A stretch of DNA of 9,434 nucleotides, taken from contig CABQHM010000092.1 of assembly GCA_902464015.1 (NCBI GenBank), forward strand, positions 1 through 9,434, given 5' to 3'. This document shows positions 1-6,621 of the stretch, one piece after another (position 1 is the stretch's first letter; the number at the start of each line of letters is the position of its first letter). The notes beneath the pieces were generated by a model that was not told the origin of the DNA, searched no databases, and saw nothing but the letters and a program-made list of their open reading frames with translations. The stretch comes from an uncultured Coriobacteriales bacterium. GTDB lineage: Bacteria; Actinomycetota; Coriobacteriia; Coriobacteriales; UMGS124. The position numbers and the translations under genes were made by a program.

Positions 1-11
1 GGCCCCTCACC

Positions 12-32
12 CCGCCTCCCCATCCTAGGCGG
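12..32. terminator. weak stem-loop after the LuxR-type gene
   Basis: Arms CCGCCT (12-17) and AGGCGG (27-32) are perfectly complementary around a 9-nt loop. The hairpin lies about 20 bp beyond the stop codon of the minus-strand regulator, where a terminator is expected. There is no T-run on either side, so a rho-independent terminator is only a suggestion. Confidence 0.3.
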
Positions 33-52
33 CCGATTTATTCAGTGTTGCC

Positions 53-1459
53 TTATCCAGTTTTCGAGCGAATTACAGCCTCTAGTTCTTGACGAGTATG
101 GACGCCGAACTTGTCATAAATCCTGCTTGTGTGGCTGCGTACGGCTCCAGTTGAGATAAATAGCGTGTCGCTAATTCGAGCCGTGGTGTTGCCGGCCATC
201 AGGAGGATAAAGACATCAATTTCTCGCGGGCTAAGGCCTTTCGAGGATGCTATCTCCTTGAAATATGTGCCCTCGTTGTTTCCCACGGTCTCATCCTGGG
301 TGGCCAGAACAGCATCGGGGGCGCAGGAAGGACCGTCGCCAAGTTCTACAATGAGAAAAATGACAACTGCCGAGCTTGTAGTTACAACTGCGAGGGCATA
401 GAAAAATTCGCTGAACATGCCGAATGCGGGCGTGCTCGACAGGAGTACGCCCGCATTGCGCGCAAGGACATTGAGTAGCATTACGCAGGCGCAACCAAAG
501 TATGCGGATACGCCGCAAGAGGCGGTGCGAGAACACACGGCATAGTAAGCGACTAGACGCGAGGCGGCCGCTCCCATGCAGAAAAGAAGGGTTGCAAGCC
601 CATTCGCATCCGCATCCCCTGCGCCGACATTCCCCGCCAGGGATAGTCCGGCCAGCAGAAGCGGAAGGGTAATACCGTACAACCACTTGAGGTCAAATCT
701 CTCGGGGACGGCTACGTAGACGATAACGACCAGGGCGCAGGGAAGGGCCCTGCCCGCAATATCTAAGCCTGATCCTGCAACGCTCCCCAGTATGCCTGCT
801 TCCATGATGCCGAAGGAGATGCCCGAGGCGAGGACCCACGCGATAACAGGGGCAGGCAGAAGCCTGTCCAGACCACTGATCCTCCTTGGGCGTGTGGCGG
901 CGGCATGGGTAAACTGTTGCGAATGGGAGAGTATTAAATTCATCCACAAAACGCCTGCTGTCGCTAGGCACATGAACGTTGGAACTATTGGTGCGCCCTT
1001 TAGTGCCGTTGAAAGAATGCCAACAGGAACGTCTAGAACATAAGCGAGAGCGAGACAGACAACGATGCGCCTGTTGGGAAGTGTGCCAAATACTTCAAGC
1101 CATGCAATCATTAAAGCCGATGCCCCAGCGCCGATGAAAAAACCTGCTGCCGAACCAACTGCGGGACTTTGGATTATGGGGCAAGTAACGCCCAAGGCAC
1201 AGCCAAGCACTAAGAATAGATCGGGAAGGAATCGAACGAATGATGGTGGTGCACTGCGCAGAGAAAGCAACGTGTGTCCGAGAATTATGAATAGCCCGGT
1301 AATCTTGCCGACTTCTTCCCATGATGTTTCGAAGCCTTGCAGTCCCATTGGTAACTCGGCGCATGCACGGCAGAGTGCGTATCCACATGCTAAAAACAGC
1401 ATGGTGGCCCAGTCGCGCCGATTATGGCTTGCGCTTTCCACAGAAACAGATAGCGCCAT
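53..1459 (-). CDS. membrane-embedded LuxR-family transcriptional regulator
   Basis: This is a 468-aa one-component regulator. Residues about 17-371 form roughly twelve hydrophobic segments (for example 17-35, 51-68, 77-94, 131-150, 157-177, 236-252, 286-308, 350-371), giving an MFS-like membrane domain. A polar linker (about 372-405) leads to a C-terminal LuxR/GerE helix-turn-helix at 409-466, with the family pattern LSPREIDV, then ISTGAVRSHTSRIYDKFGVH and TRQELEAVI. Such membrane LuxR proteins are abundant in Eggerthellaceae and often sit beside reductase genes. By inference this one senses an external or membrane-soluble compound and controls the divergent flavoprotein-cytochrome pair. The ATG at 1459 follows a GAAGGGG ribosome-binding site about 8 nt upstream and opens directly before the first helix, so the start is credible. 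The ligand is unknown. No receiver or kinase domain is present. Confidence 0.93.
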   Translation of the reverse strand: MALSVSVESASHNRRDWATMLFLACGYALCRACAELPMGLQGFETSWEEVGKITGLFIILGHTLLSLRSAPPSFVRFLPDLFLVLGCALGVTCPIIQSPAVGSAAGFFIGAGASALMIAWLEVFGTLPNRRIVVCLALAYVLDVPVGILSTALKGAPIVPTFMCLATAGVLWMNLILSHSQQFTHAAATRPRRISGLDRLLPAPVIAWVLASGISFGIMEAGILGSVAGSGLDIAGRALPCALVVIVYVAVPERFDLKWLYGITLPLLLAGLSLAGNVGAGDADANGLATLLFCMGAAASRLVAYYAVCSRTASCGVSAYFGCACVMLLNVLARNAGVLLSSTPAFGMFSEFFYALAVVTTSSAVVIFLIVELGDGPSCAPDAVLATQDETVGNNEGTYFKEIASSKGLSPREIDVFILLMAGNTTARISDTLFISTGAVRSHTSRIYDKFGVHTRQELEAVIRSKTG

Positions 1460-1543
1460 GGCGCACGCCCCTTCTCACTCCGCTTAAGACAAAGGATAAT
1501 CGATTTTGGGTTAGTGTTCAGTATGGAATGGCCTTGTTTTAGG

Positions 1544-1561
1544 TGCTTAAATTATTAAGCA
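1544..1561. promoter_or_regulatory. candidate operator, 18-bp palindrome
   Basis: Perfect arms TGCTTAA (1544-1550) and TTAAGCA (1555-1561) flank a 4-bp ATTA centre. A second small dyad, TCATG-CA-CATGA, follows at 1562-1573. The site is 85 bp upstream of the regulator start and 171 bp upstream of the flavoprotein start. Dyads of this size suit dimeric LuxR/GerE-type binding, so it is the best candidate for the regulator's site. Binding itself is inference. Confidence 0.45.
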
Positions 1562-1719
1562 TCATGCACATGACGATTAAACCCCTGTTAAACGGCTGAG
1601 CAAGATTGAGATTGGCACAATGTGGGCCGAAGGGATGGGGCGGGTTTCCTGAGTGACGCAAGCGCCGCCGGCATCCTTCTCAGTCGAGTGGCCACCTAGG
1701 GGGCGGCCGCGTTACTAGT

Positions 1720-1726
1720 AAGGGGG
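1720..1726 (+). promoter_or_regulatory. ribosome-binding site of the first flavoprotein
   Basis: AAGGGGG lies 5 nt before the ATG at 1732. It supports this start, which also puts the twin-arginine motif at residues 6-7. Confidence 0.7.
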
Positions 1727-1731
1727 TTCTC

Positions 1732-3441
1732 ATGCAGGAGCTGAATAGGCGTTCTTTTGTCAAGGGTGCTGGTGCTGGTATCGCCGCATCTGCGGTGGTG
1801 GCGTCTCCCGCCTTGGCTTGCGACTGTCCCGATAAGACCGATGGAATCATCCCCACTGAGTGGGACTATGAGACAGAAGTACTGATCGTTGGCTTCGGTG
1901 CAGCGGGCGTCAATGCGGCCCTTGCGTCTTGCATGGCTGGCGCCAAAACTATGGTTATTGAGGCTGCTCCTGAAGAGTATTCTGGCGGTAATACTTCTGT
2001 CTCCGGAGGCGGCTTCGTCCAGCCCTACGATCACGACATCTACGTCAACTATCTCAATACTTGCTCTTATGGGATGACTCCCTCCAAATACAACGAAATT
2101 TGGGCAGATGCCCTTGCAGGAATCTGTGACTGGTTGGACGAGCTCGACCTCGCCTATACGTGCGATCGCCACAACTATGGCCATTGGCTGGCTTCCGGAG
2201 ATGCCCCCGAAGTTGTTTCGGCCATTGCTGGCCTGACCGAATCTGGCGTCGACCATTACACCATGCTCGACGAAGATGGCAATGGCTGCACTTCAGGCGG
2301 AGTGGTTTTGCGCCAGTTCCTTTCTGTTCTGGATGAGTATGACTACACCATTTTGTACGACACGCGCGGTGAAAAGCTGTACCAGGATCCCTTCACCAAG
2401 GAAGTCAAGGGCTTGCGTGCCATTGACAAAGACGGGAATTTCATCGACATCAAGGCCAGCAAGGGAGTCATCCTTGCATGCGGTGGCTTTGAAAACAACC
2501 CGGAGCTTATTGATTCCCACATTCGGTCCGGTGCCCGCATCTTCCCTTCGGGCACGCCTTTCAACCGCGGTGATGGCGTTCTGATGGCCCAGGAGATTGG
2601 CGCCAAGATGTGGCACATGAACGGCATCGAGTGGCAATGCTATGGCGTTCGTCCCTACGATTATATAAAAACTGATATCCCCATGGCCGGCGATGTCGTC
2701 GTGTCTTCCCACTGGGATCTCGATCCTCGTATGATTCAGCTCAATCCCTATGGAGATCGCTTCTACCCCGAAGACCGCTTCATGGCTCACACAAAGCAAC
2801 TTGATGGCATGGATTTTGTGGGCTATGCCGATAAAAAAGACCAGCTTGACGACTATAAGGCTCGCTGGGCGTTCATGATTTTCGATCAAGGCCGCTTTGA
2901 ACAATACCCCGAAGGCGATGGCGAGATTTATGCCGAGGGTTTCGAGTATATCCCCGGTGTCATCACCACCATGGGCTGGTTCCCTGCACGAAAGCTCTTC
3001 AAATGGGACCTCAACCAGGCTCTTGAATCTGGTTTGCTTTGCAAGGCGGATACTCTCGAGGAGCTGTTCGAAAAACTTGGGCTTGTGTATGTCGATCGCG
3101 CCCTTGCTACCGTAGAGAGATGGAACGGTTACGTTGATGCCGGGGAAGACCTTGACTTCCATCGCGACCCGGAGCACATGTACCGGATAGACCAACCTCC
3201 GTTCTATGGGTGCAAGCTGTGGCCCTCGTTTATCAATACCCAGGGTGGGCCTGTTCACAACAACATGGACTGCCGTGTGACTGATATGCGCGATGAAGAA
3301 ATCCCCCGTCTTTATGCTACTGGCGAGCTCGGTTCCGTGTACAGCTTGCTATATCACGGTTCTGGCAATGTGGCGGAAGCTATTGTTACGGGAAAGAATG
3401 CGGGTTTTGATTGTGCCGCCTTGGAAAACTGGGACGCATAG
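1732..3441 (+). CDS. Tat-exported FAD-dependent reductase, fumarate reductase-like flavoprotein subunit
   Basis: This 569-aa flavoprotein is predicted to reduce an organic acceptor outside the cytoplasmic membrane. The N-terminus has a twin-arginine signal (NRRSFVKG, residues 5-12), a short hydrophobic stretch, and an ALA cleavage site before Cys30. Mature residues 49-77 form the FAD Rossmann entry with GFGAAG (54-59) and an acidic Glu77 closing strand 2. SGGNTS (84-89) and a GDG block (280-282) fit FAD_binding_2. The C-terminal block GELGSVYSLLYHGSGNVAEA (531-550) replaces the GGVHG/NRLGG region of true fumarate reductases, so fumarate is unlikely. No FMN-binding domain is fused, so electrons must come from a partner, most simply the hexaheme cytochrome next downstream. 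The pair resembles the cytochrome plus flavoprotein layout of E. lenta cgr1/cgr2, but gene order is reversed and orthology is not claimed. Confidence 0.92.
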   Translation: MQELNRRSFVKGAGAGIAASAVVASPALACDCPDKTDGIIPTEWDYETEVLIVGFGAAGVNAALASCMAGAKTMVIEAAPEEYSGGNTSVSGGGFVQPYDHDIYVNYLNTCSYGMTPSKYNEIWADALAGICDWLDELDLAYTCDRHNYGHWLASGDAPEVVSAIAGLTESGVDHYTMLDEDGNGCTSGGVVLRQFLSVLDEYDYTILYDTRGEKLYQDPFTKEVKGLRAIDKDGNFIDIKASKGVILACGGFENNPELIDSHIRSGARIFPSGTPFNRGDGVLMAQEIGAKMWHMNGIEWQCYGVRPYDYIKTDIPMAGDVVVSSHWDLDPRMIQLNPYGDRFYPEDRFMAHTKQLDGMDFVGYADKKDQLDDYKARWAFMIFDQGRFEQYPEGDGEIYAEGFEYIPGVITTMGWFPARKLFKWDLNQALESGLLCKADTLEELFEKLGLVYVDRALATVERWNGYVDAGEDLDFHRDPEHMYRIDQPPFYGCKLWPSFINTQGGPVHNNMDCRVTDMRDEEIPRLYATGELGSVYSLLYHGSGNVAEAIVTGKNAGFDCAALENWDA

Positions 3442-3499
3442 ATAGCAACTTCTGCTAGCTGATTGCATGACGGCTTGGGTTAAAACGGCATAACCGCAG

Positions 3500-3538
3500 G
3501 CAGTGTGTCGAAAATGCGAGCCGTTTTCGACACACTGC
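3500..3538. repeat. perfect 15-bp inverted repeat between flavoprotein and cytochrome
   Basis: The arms at 3500-3514 (GCAGTGTGTCGAAAA) and 3524-3538 are exact reverse complements with a 9-nt loop. The element begins 59 bp after the flavoprotein stop and ends 84 bp before the cytochrome start. No T-run follows, so it is not a textbook intrinsic terminator. It could reduce read-through, stabilise the upstream mRNA end, or act as an operator for the cytochrome promoter. A longer GTG-started reading frame running through it is not believed, because it would put 39 residues before the signal peptide. Confidence 0.7.
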
Positions 3539-3558
3539 TCTTCTATGTGGTTATGAGA

Positions 3559-3587
3559 TTGCGCTACAAAAGCGCCAGTGTAAATAT
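3559..3587 (+). promoter_or_regulatory. possible sigma70-type promoter of the cytochrome gene
   Basis: TTGCGC (3559-3564) and AAATAT (3582-3587) are 17 bp apart and would start a short leader before the ribosome-binding site. A small dyad, GCGCT-ACAAA-AGCGC (3561-3575), overlaps the -35. The -10 match is mediocre, so the cytochrome may instead be read from the flavoprotein promoter. Confidence 0.3.
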
Positions 3588-3607
3588 GCTGGACGCCGAC
3601 AATTGGT

Positions 3608-3617
3608 GGGAGGAGAG
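3608..3617 (+). promoter_or_regulatory. ribosome-binding site that sets the cytochrome start
   Basis: GGGAGGAGAG lies a few bases before the ATG at 3622. The in-frame GTG at 3505 has no comparable site and sits inside an inverted repeat, which decides for the internal start. Confidence 0.7.
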
Positions 3618-3621
3618 AGCG

Positions 3622-4281
3622 ATGAAATGGAAAGTTGCCGTGACATCTATCCTGGCTGCGGCTCTCATGGTCGGTGCCGTTGGCTTGGCTGTGCCCAGCT
3701 GGGCGGAGACTAGCCAGGTGACTGAGTATGAGTGGTCAATGGATCTCGATTGTGCCATGTGCCACCAGCCAGAGGCCGATAGTCTTGCTCCGGCAAGAGA
3801 CGCTAAATCAGAGGAAGAGGAACCGAAGGGGCAGACAGAGCCCAAAAGGATGCCCAATGAGGAGAGTGATTCTGCTGGGCTTGACGAGGTGAGCGCCTAT
3901 GCAATCGATCATGTCAATTCGTTTGGGATGTCGTGCATAACATGCCATTCAGATGAGACGGGGTTGGCAAAGGGACATAGCAAGCTCAATTCTGGCAAGC
4001 AGGCGAAGCGTCTCAAGAAATCTGCTGTGACTTCCGAAGTTTGTTTGGAATGTCATAAGGTCAAAGACCTGTCTGAAAAGTCAGCTGACTACAAAGGCCT
4101 TACCGACACCAACGGTACGACGGTAAACCCCCATGCATTGCCCGAGGGCGAATCTCATGCCGACATCGTTTGCACTGATTGCCACCAAGTTCATTCTGGC
4201 AAGTCAATTGATGAGAGTTCAATGACTACCTGCAACAGTTGCCATCACGCTGGCGTCTTTGAATGTGGCACGTGTCATTAG
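3622..4281 (+). CDS. exported multiheme (hexaheme) cytochrome c
   Basis: This 219-aa protein starts with a Sec-type signal peptide: basic MKWK, a hydrophobic core at residues 5-24, and a likely cut after Ala28 (PSWA). The mature part carries six CxxCH heme c motifs starting at Cys44, 105, 141, 184, 204 and 215; the last one ends the protein at His219. There are exactly six further histidines (97, 119, 171, 179, 191, 209), enough for bis-His ligation of all six hemes. Residues 51-88 form an acidic, low-complexity insert between hemes 1 and 2. No other membrane segment exists, so it should be a soluble or signal-anchored periplasmic electron carrier. Its position 180 bp after the flavoprotein suggests it feeds electrons to that enzyme. 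The membrane quinol dehydrogenase and the heme-attachment machinery are not in this window. The heme count is read from motifs only. Confidence 0.9.
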   Translation: MKWKVAVTSILAAALMVGAVGLAVPSWAETSQVTEYEWSMDLDCAMCHQPEADSLAPARDAKSEEEEPKGQTEPKRMPNEESDSAGLDEVSAYAIDHVNSFGMSCITCHSDETGLAKGHSKLNSGKQAKRLKKSAVTSEVCLECHKVKDLSEKSADYKGLTDTNGTTVNPHALPEGESHADIVCTDCHQVHSGKSIDESSMTTCNSCHHAGVFECGTCH

Positions 4282-4309
4282 CCAAAACGGCTTCATGCTA
4301 AAATTGAGT

Positions 4310-4352
4310 CAGCGGGATGCCCGCCTAAGCTATTGGGGTGGGCATCCCGCTG
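4310..4352. terminator. strong stem-loop after the cytochrome gene
   Basis: Arms CAGCGGGATGCCC (4310-4322) and its exact complement (4340-4352) form a 13-bp stem, which G-U and G-C pairs can extend inward. It sits 29 bp after the cytochrome stop. No strong T-run follows on the plus strand; AATTTT follows weakly on the minus strand. It is most likely a terminator or 3'-end stabiliser for the flavoprotein-cytochrome unit. Confidence 0.6.
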
Positions 4353-4543
4353 TTAGTGGTTATATTAAACGCGAGCCTGCGACTTTGTTCTTTGGCAAGG
4401 GTCTGTACAGGTATTAGATGTCGGGATGACAGTGGTTCCTGAGTGCTGCCAATGGGACTGATGGGTGGGATACTCAAGGCGTTCCTAGCGACATCCCGAA
4501 CAGCGTGGCTGTCATCCTGGCTCGAACAACGTGACAGGCGCTG

Positions 4544-4568
4544 CGGGGGTTTTGCCAGGCAGCCCCCG
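4544..4568. terminator. GC hairpin in the central gap
   Basis: CGGGGG (4544-4549) pairs with CCCCCG (4563-4568). One G-U and one A-T pair can extend it to an 8-bp stem with a 9-nt loop. There is no T-run after it, and its role is unknown. Confidence 0.3.
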
Positions 4569-4758
4569 AAGTCCACTCAGGCTCCAGGAATCATCGGGAA
4601 TAGTGTAACAATCGACCCCTTGTGTTCTCTGAATATGTAACTGATTCATCCAATAATATGTATTATGTAACTTAAATAAATGAACATATGAACAGATAGA
4701 CATATCAAATTGCTTGCTGGTGCATGCTGGTGTTGCTGTTGCTGGTTACGGCGACTGA

Positions 4759-4816
4759 TTGTAGGACTAAACGTAACGGGCCGTAGATCGCCTCCGAGGG
4801 TATTGGCGGGGCCGCC
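4759..4816. repeat. degenerate intergenic repeat, copy A
   Basis: The first 21 bp match copy B at 17 of 21 positions, with core GACTAARCGYAACGG. The unit ends in a short dyad of GGCGG (4805-4809) and CCGCC (4812-4816). Both copies are 58 bp from the opening TTG to the closing GCCGCC, although the middle is poorly conserved. This fits a REP-like element or a small structured RNA family. Confidence 0.45.
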
Positions 4817-4861
4817 TCGAGGGACTTGGCGCGCATGCGTCTCCGCGCCGCCACCAGCCCG

Positions 4862-4919
4862 TTGAAAGACTAAGCGCAACGGCCTGCAAGGTTTCTCGGC
4901 ATGGGCGGTTTGCGCCGCC
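4862..4919. repeat. degenerate intergenic repeat, copy B
   Basis: Second copy in the same orientation, 103 bp after copy A. Its terminal hairpin is better: GGGCGG (4903-4908) pairs with CCGCCC (4915-4920) around a 6-nt loop. Read on the minus strand, this hairpin lies about 35 bp past the stop of the PucR-type gene and could double as its terminator, though no T-run follows. Confidence 0.45.
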
Positions 4920-4954
4920 CTACCAGATAGCATGTATCGCTGGGCGCGCTGGCA

Positions 4955-6418
4955 TTACTTGACAGCAAGGAACGCGAGACGCAGGAGGTCGCGGGTAGAG
5001 GGGTCATCGAGGTTGATGGCAAACTCGTCACGAAGGCGCCCCAGACGGTAGTCGAGCGTGGTCCTGTGGATATGCAGTTGCTCGCAGGTGCGCGATTTGA
5101 CAAGGTCGTTTTCGAGCAGTGTGCGCAACGTCGTCTCGTATTCCGTGCCGCACTGCGCATCGTACGCGCGCACCCGTAGCAATGCCAGCGGCTCCAGGTG
5201 CTGGGCAGCAAACTCCCTGGCCAGCAGGGTCTTGGCAATGGCCAGCTTGCAGTGGTCGTAGGCAAGTGCGGCCGGTTTCCCCCCCTTCCTCGCGGCGGCG
5301 CAGGCATGGCGCGCTTGCTCATACGAGGCTGGCAGGCCGGACAGACCGTCGACGGGGTCTCCCCATCCGATGACAACGCCCTCGGCAGCGCAGAAGTCGC
5401 ACAATCGCTCGCGGCTGGTTTCCTTCAGAATCCGTGCGGGAACCACGAGGGCAAACCCGTCGACATCAGGCACAGAGGCGTGCGAGCCTTCGAGTCGCGA
5501 GCGCCCCATACCCGCAATCTGGTTCCAGCGTGCAGGCGGATAGGACTGGTCCACTGCCTCGATGCGCGCCGCTACCCAGGCATTTTCTATCGACCAACCG
5601 AAGAACTGCGCGCGCATCCGCGCCTCGCCCTCCTCGTGCTGCCGACACAGCAGCTCGGACACGATGTCCATGCCGGCGTTGACGGTGTCGCCCGCCCGGA
5701 ATTGATTCAGCAAGGGAGCCAACTCGCCCGCCACGCAGTGTGCCAAGGCGATTCCGCCTAAATCGTCCTCCATCAGCTTCATGACGTGCAGCCTGAATGT
5801 TTCGGAGCCCGCTGCCACAGGCTGGGACCACACCGGCGTAAGCCTGTCCGCCTCGGGATACATGATGCCGAAGCCGTCGGGCCGCGAAAGGCTGAGCTCG
5901 CGGTACAATGAAATGCTTTCTGCCGACACTTCCGAGGCGTAGCCTCTCCGCTCGGTCTCCCGCATCGCTTGGGTGACCTCGTCCTCAACCAGGCTTGCGG
6001 CAACGAGGTTGAACGCCCCGTCGAACAGCACGAGCGACCGTCCCATGAGCGCGGCCCCCGCGTCCATGATGGCGGCGGCCAGGCCGGTGCGCGCCCCGCG
6101 GTGGAGGTCGTACAACCAACGGCGCAGGCGCGCCAGACGCCCGACAAGTATGTCCCGAACAGTCTCGGCCGTGAGGCTGCCGCTTGACGCAAGTCTGACG
6201 CCAGGCGACTCTCCGATACTCGCGAGCACCCATCCGTCGGCCTCGGACACGGCAAGGCGGCCTTCTGGCCCATGCTCCCCCAGTATCACGTCTTCTATGT
6301 AGGCCTCGGAGCGTGAGGCCGCGCGCTCGGCACTGTCCCAGCCCCCGACGGCCTGCGACCCCAATACAGCTCCATCGTCCCACAGCGCGCATCCGGCAGT
6401 CATCATCGCGACGTTCAT
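4955..6418 (-). CDS. PucR/CdaR-type transcriptional regulator
   Basis: A 487-aa cytoplasmic regulator with no membrane segments. The C-terminal residues (about 428-485) form the PucR-family helix-turn-helix: YETTLRTLLEND, then CEQLHIHRTTLDYRLGRL and a DLLRLAFLA ending. The middle (about 245-400) resembles the GGDEF-like region seen in CdaR/PucR proteins, and residues about 110-230 look like a sensory segment that I cannot assign. In this family the N-terminal part senses a metabolite and the C-terminus binds DNA. Here the divergent flavoprotein is the likely target. An in-frame ATG at 6463 would give 502 aa, but it would put a perfect palindrome and an extended -10 inside the gene. The ATG at 6418, directly after a run of seven G, is preferred, although that G-run is unusually close. 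Confidence 0.88.
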   Translation of the reverse strand: MNVAMMTAGCALWDDGAVLGSQAVGGWDSAERAASRSEAYIEDVILGEHGPEGRLAVSEADGWVLASIGESPGVRLASSGSLTAETVRDILVGRLARLRRWLYDLHRGARTGLAAAIMDAGAALMGRSLVLFDGAFNLVAASLVEDEVTQAMRETERRGYASEVSAESISLYRELSLSRPDGFGIMYPEADRLTPVWSQPVAAGSETFRLHVMKLMEDDLGGIALAHCVAGELAPLLNQFRAGDTVNAGMDIVSELLCRQHEEGEARMRAQFFGWSIENAWVAARIEAVDQSYPPARWNQIAGMGRSRLEGSHASVPDVDGFALVVPARILKETSRERLCDFCAAEGVVIGWGDPVDGLSGLPASYEQARHACAAARKGGKPAALAYDHCKLAIAKTLLAREFAAQHLEPLALLRVRAYDAQCGTEYETTLRTLLENDLVKSRTCEQLHIHRTTLDYRLGRLRDEFAINLDDPSTRDLLRLAFLAVK

Positions 6419-6437
6419 GTCCCCCCCGTCTAAAAGC

Positions 6438-6458
6438 GTTGCTACATATTGTAGCAAC
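6438..6458. promoter_or_regulatory. candidate operator, 21-bp palindrome overlapping the PucR-type promoter
   Basis: Perfect 9-bp arms GTTGCTACA (6438-6446) and TGTAGCAAC (6450-6458) flank a 3-bp centre. On the minus strand the element contains TGCTACAAT (about 6456-6448), a good extended -10, 30 bp before the chosen start. A protein bound here would block that promoter, so negative autoregulation is the simple reading. It is also 164 bp upstream of the divergent flavoprotein start and may serve both genes. Confidence 0.6.
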
Positions 6459-6608
6459 CACATGCCGCAGTTTCCTCCACGCCGTCCGATGCCTTTTGCC
6501 CTTGCGGGGTCTACACTGCCAGCAAGTCAGTAAAAAGTGCATGTTGCCGGTATTTTATCTGGCATATCCGCAGACCATAGGGGTTTGCGCAAGCATGTGC
6601 ATGTGATG

Positions 6609-6615
6609 AAAGGGG
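6609..6615 (+). promoter_or_regulatory. ribosome-binding site of the second flavoprotein
   Basis: AAAGGGG lies 6 nt before the ATG at 6622 and supports the start that precedes the twin-arginine motif. I saw no clear -35/-10 pair between 6460 and 6600. Confidence 0.65.
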
Positions 6616-6621
6616 TACAGT

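Larger units (their letters stand above)
1460..1731. promoter_or_regulatory. divergent promoter region of module 1
   Basis: These 272 bp separate the minus-strand LuxR-type gene from the plus-strand flavoprotein. The half near the regulator is AT-rich and holds a clean palindrome (separate entry). The half near the flavoprotein is GC-rich. I found no convincing -35/-10 pair on either strand, so both promoters may depend on an activator. The shared gap makes coordinate control by the adjacent regulator likely. Confidence 0.5.
4282..4954. other. 673-bp gap with structured, apparently non-coding DNA
   Basis: No reading frame here has a good start, a ribosome-binding site and protein-like composition together. 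The gap contains the post-cytochrome stem-loop (4310-4352), two mutually exclusive pairings around 4421-4520, a GC hairpin (4544-4568), an AT-rich patch (about 4626-4712) with TATGTAACT twice at 30-bp spacing (4634 and 4664), a run of GCTGGT/GCTGTT-like hexamers (about 4714-4746), and two degenerate 58-bp repeats (4759-4816, 4862-4919). It separates the convergent ends of the cytochrome and PucR-type genes, and also marks the change from moderate- to high-GC coding style. Confidence 0.6.

Noticed and set aside
1732..1821. Possible lipoprotein signal (ALAC at residues 27-30) in the first flavoprotein
   Set aside because: The -3 and -2 residues (Ala, Leu) do not fit a normal lipobox. A plain AxA signal peptidase cut after Ala29 explains it.
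2293..3258. 321-aa open frame on the minus strand inside the first flavoprotein
   Set aside because: It is antisense to a clearly recognisable FAD enzyme and has no motif, ribosome-binding site or domain pattern.
3505..3621. 39-residue N-terminal extension of the cytochrome from a GTG
   Set aside because: It starts inside an inverted repeat without a ribosome-binding site. The internal ATG at 3622 has a good site and begins a normal signal peptide.
4443..4640. 65-aa frame in the central gap (plus strand), and 83- and 95-aa frames on the minus strand
   Set aside because: None has a credible ribosome-binding site, recognisable motif or coding-like composition. They overlap stem-loops and repeats.
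4714..4746. GCTGGT/GCTGTT repeat run as a microsatellite or CRISPR-like array
   Set aside because: It has only a few imperfect hexamers and no spacers, so it is too short and irregular to support a named feature.
6419..6463. 15-residue N-terminal extension of the PucR-type regulator
   Set aside because: It would cover a perfect palindrome and an extended -10, and no good ribosome-binding site precedes it.
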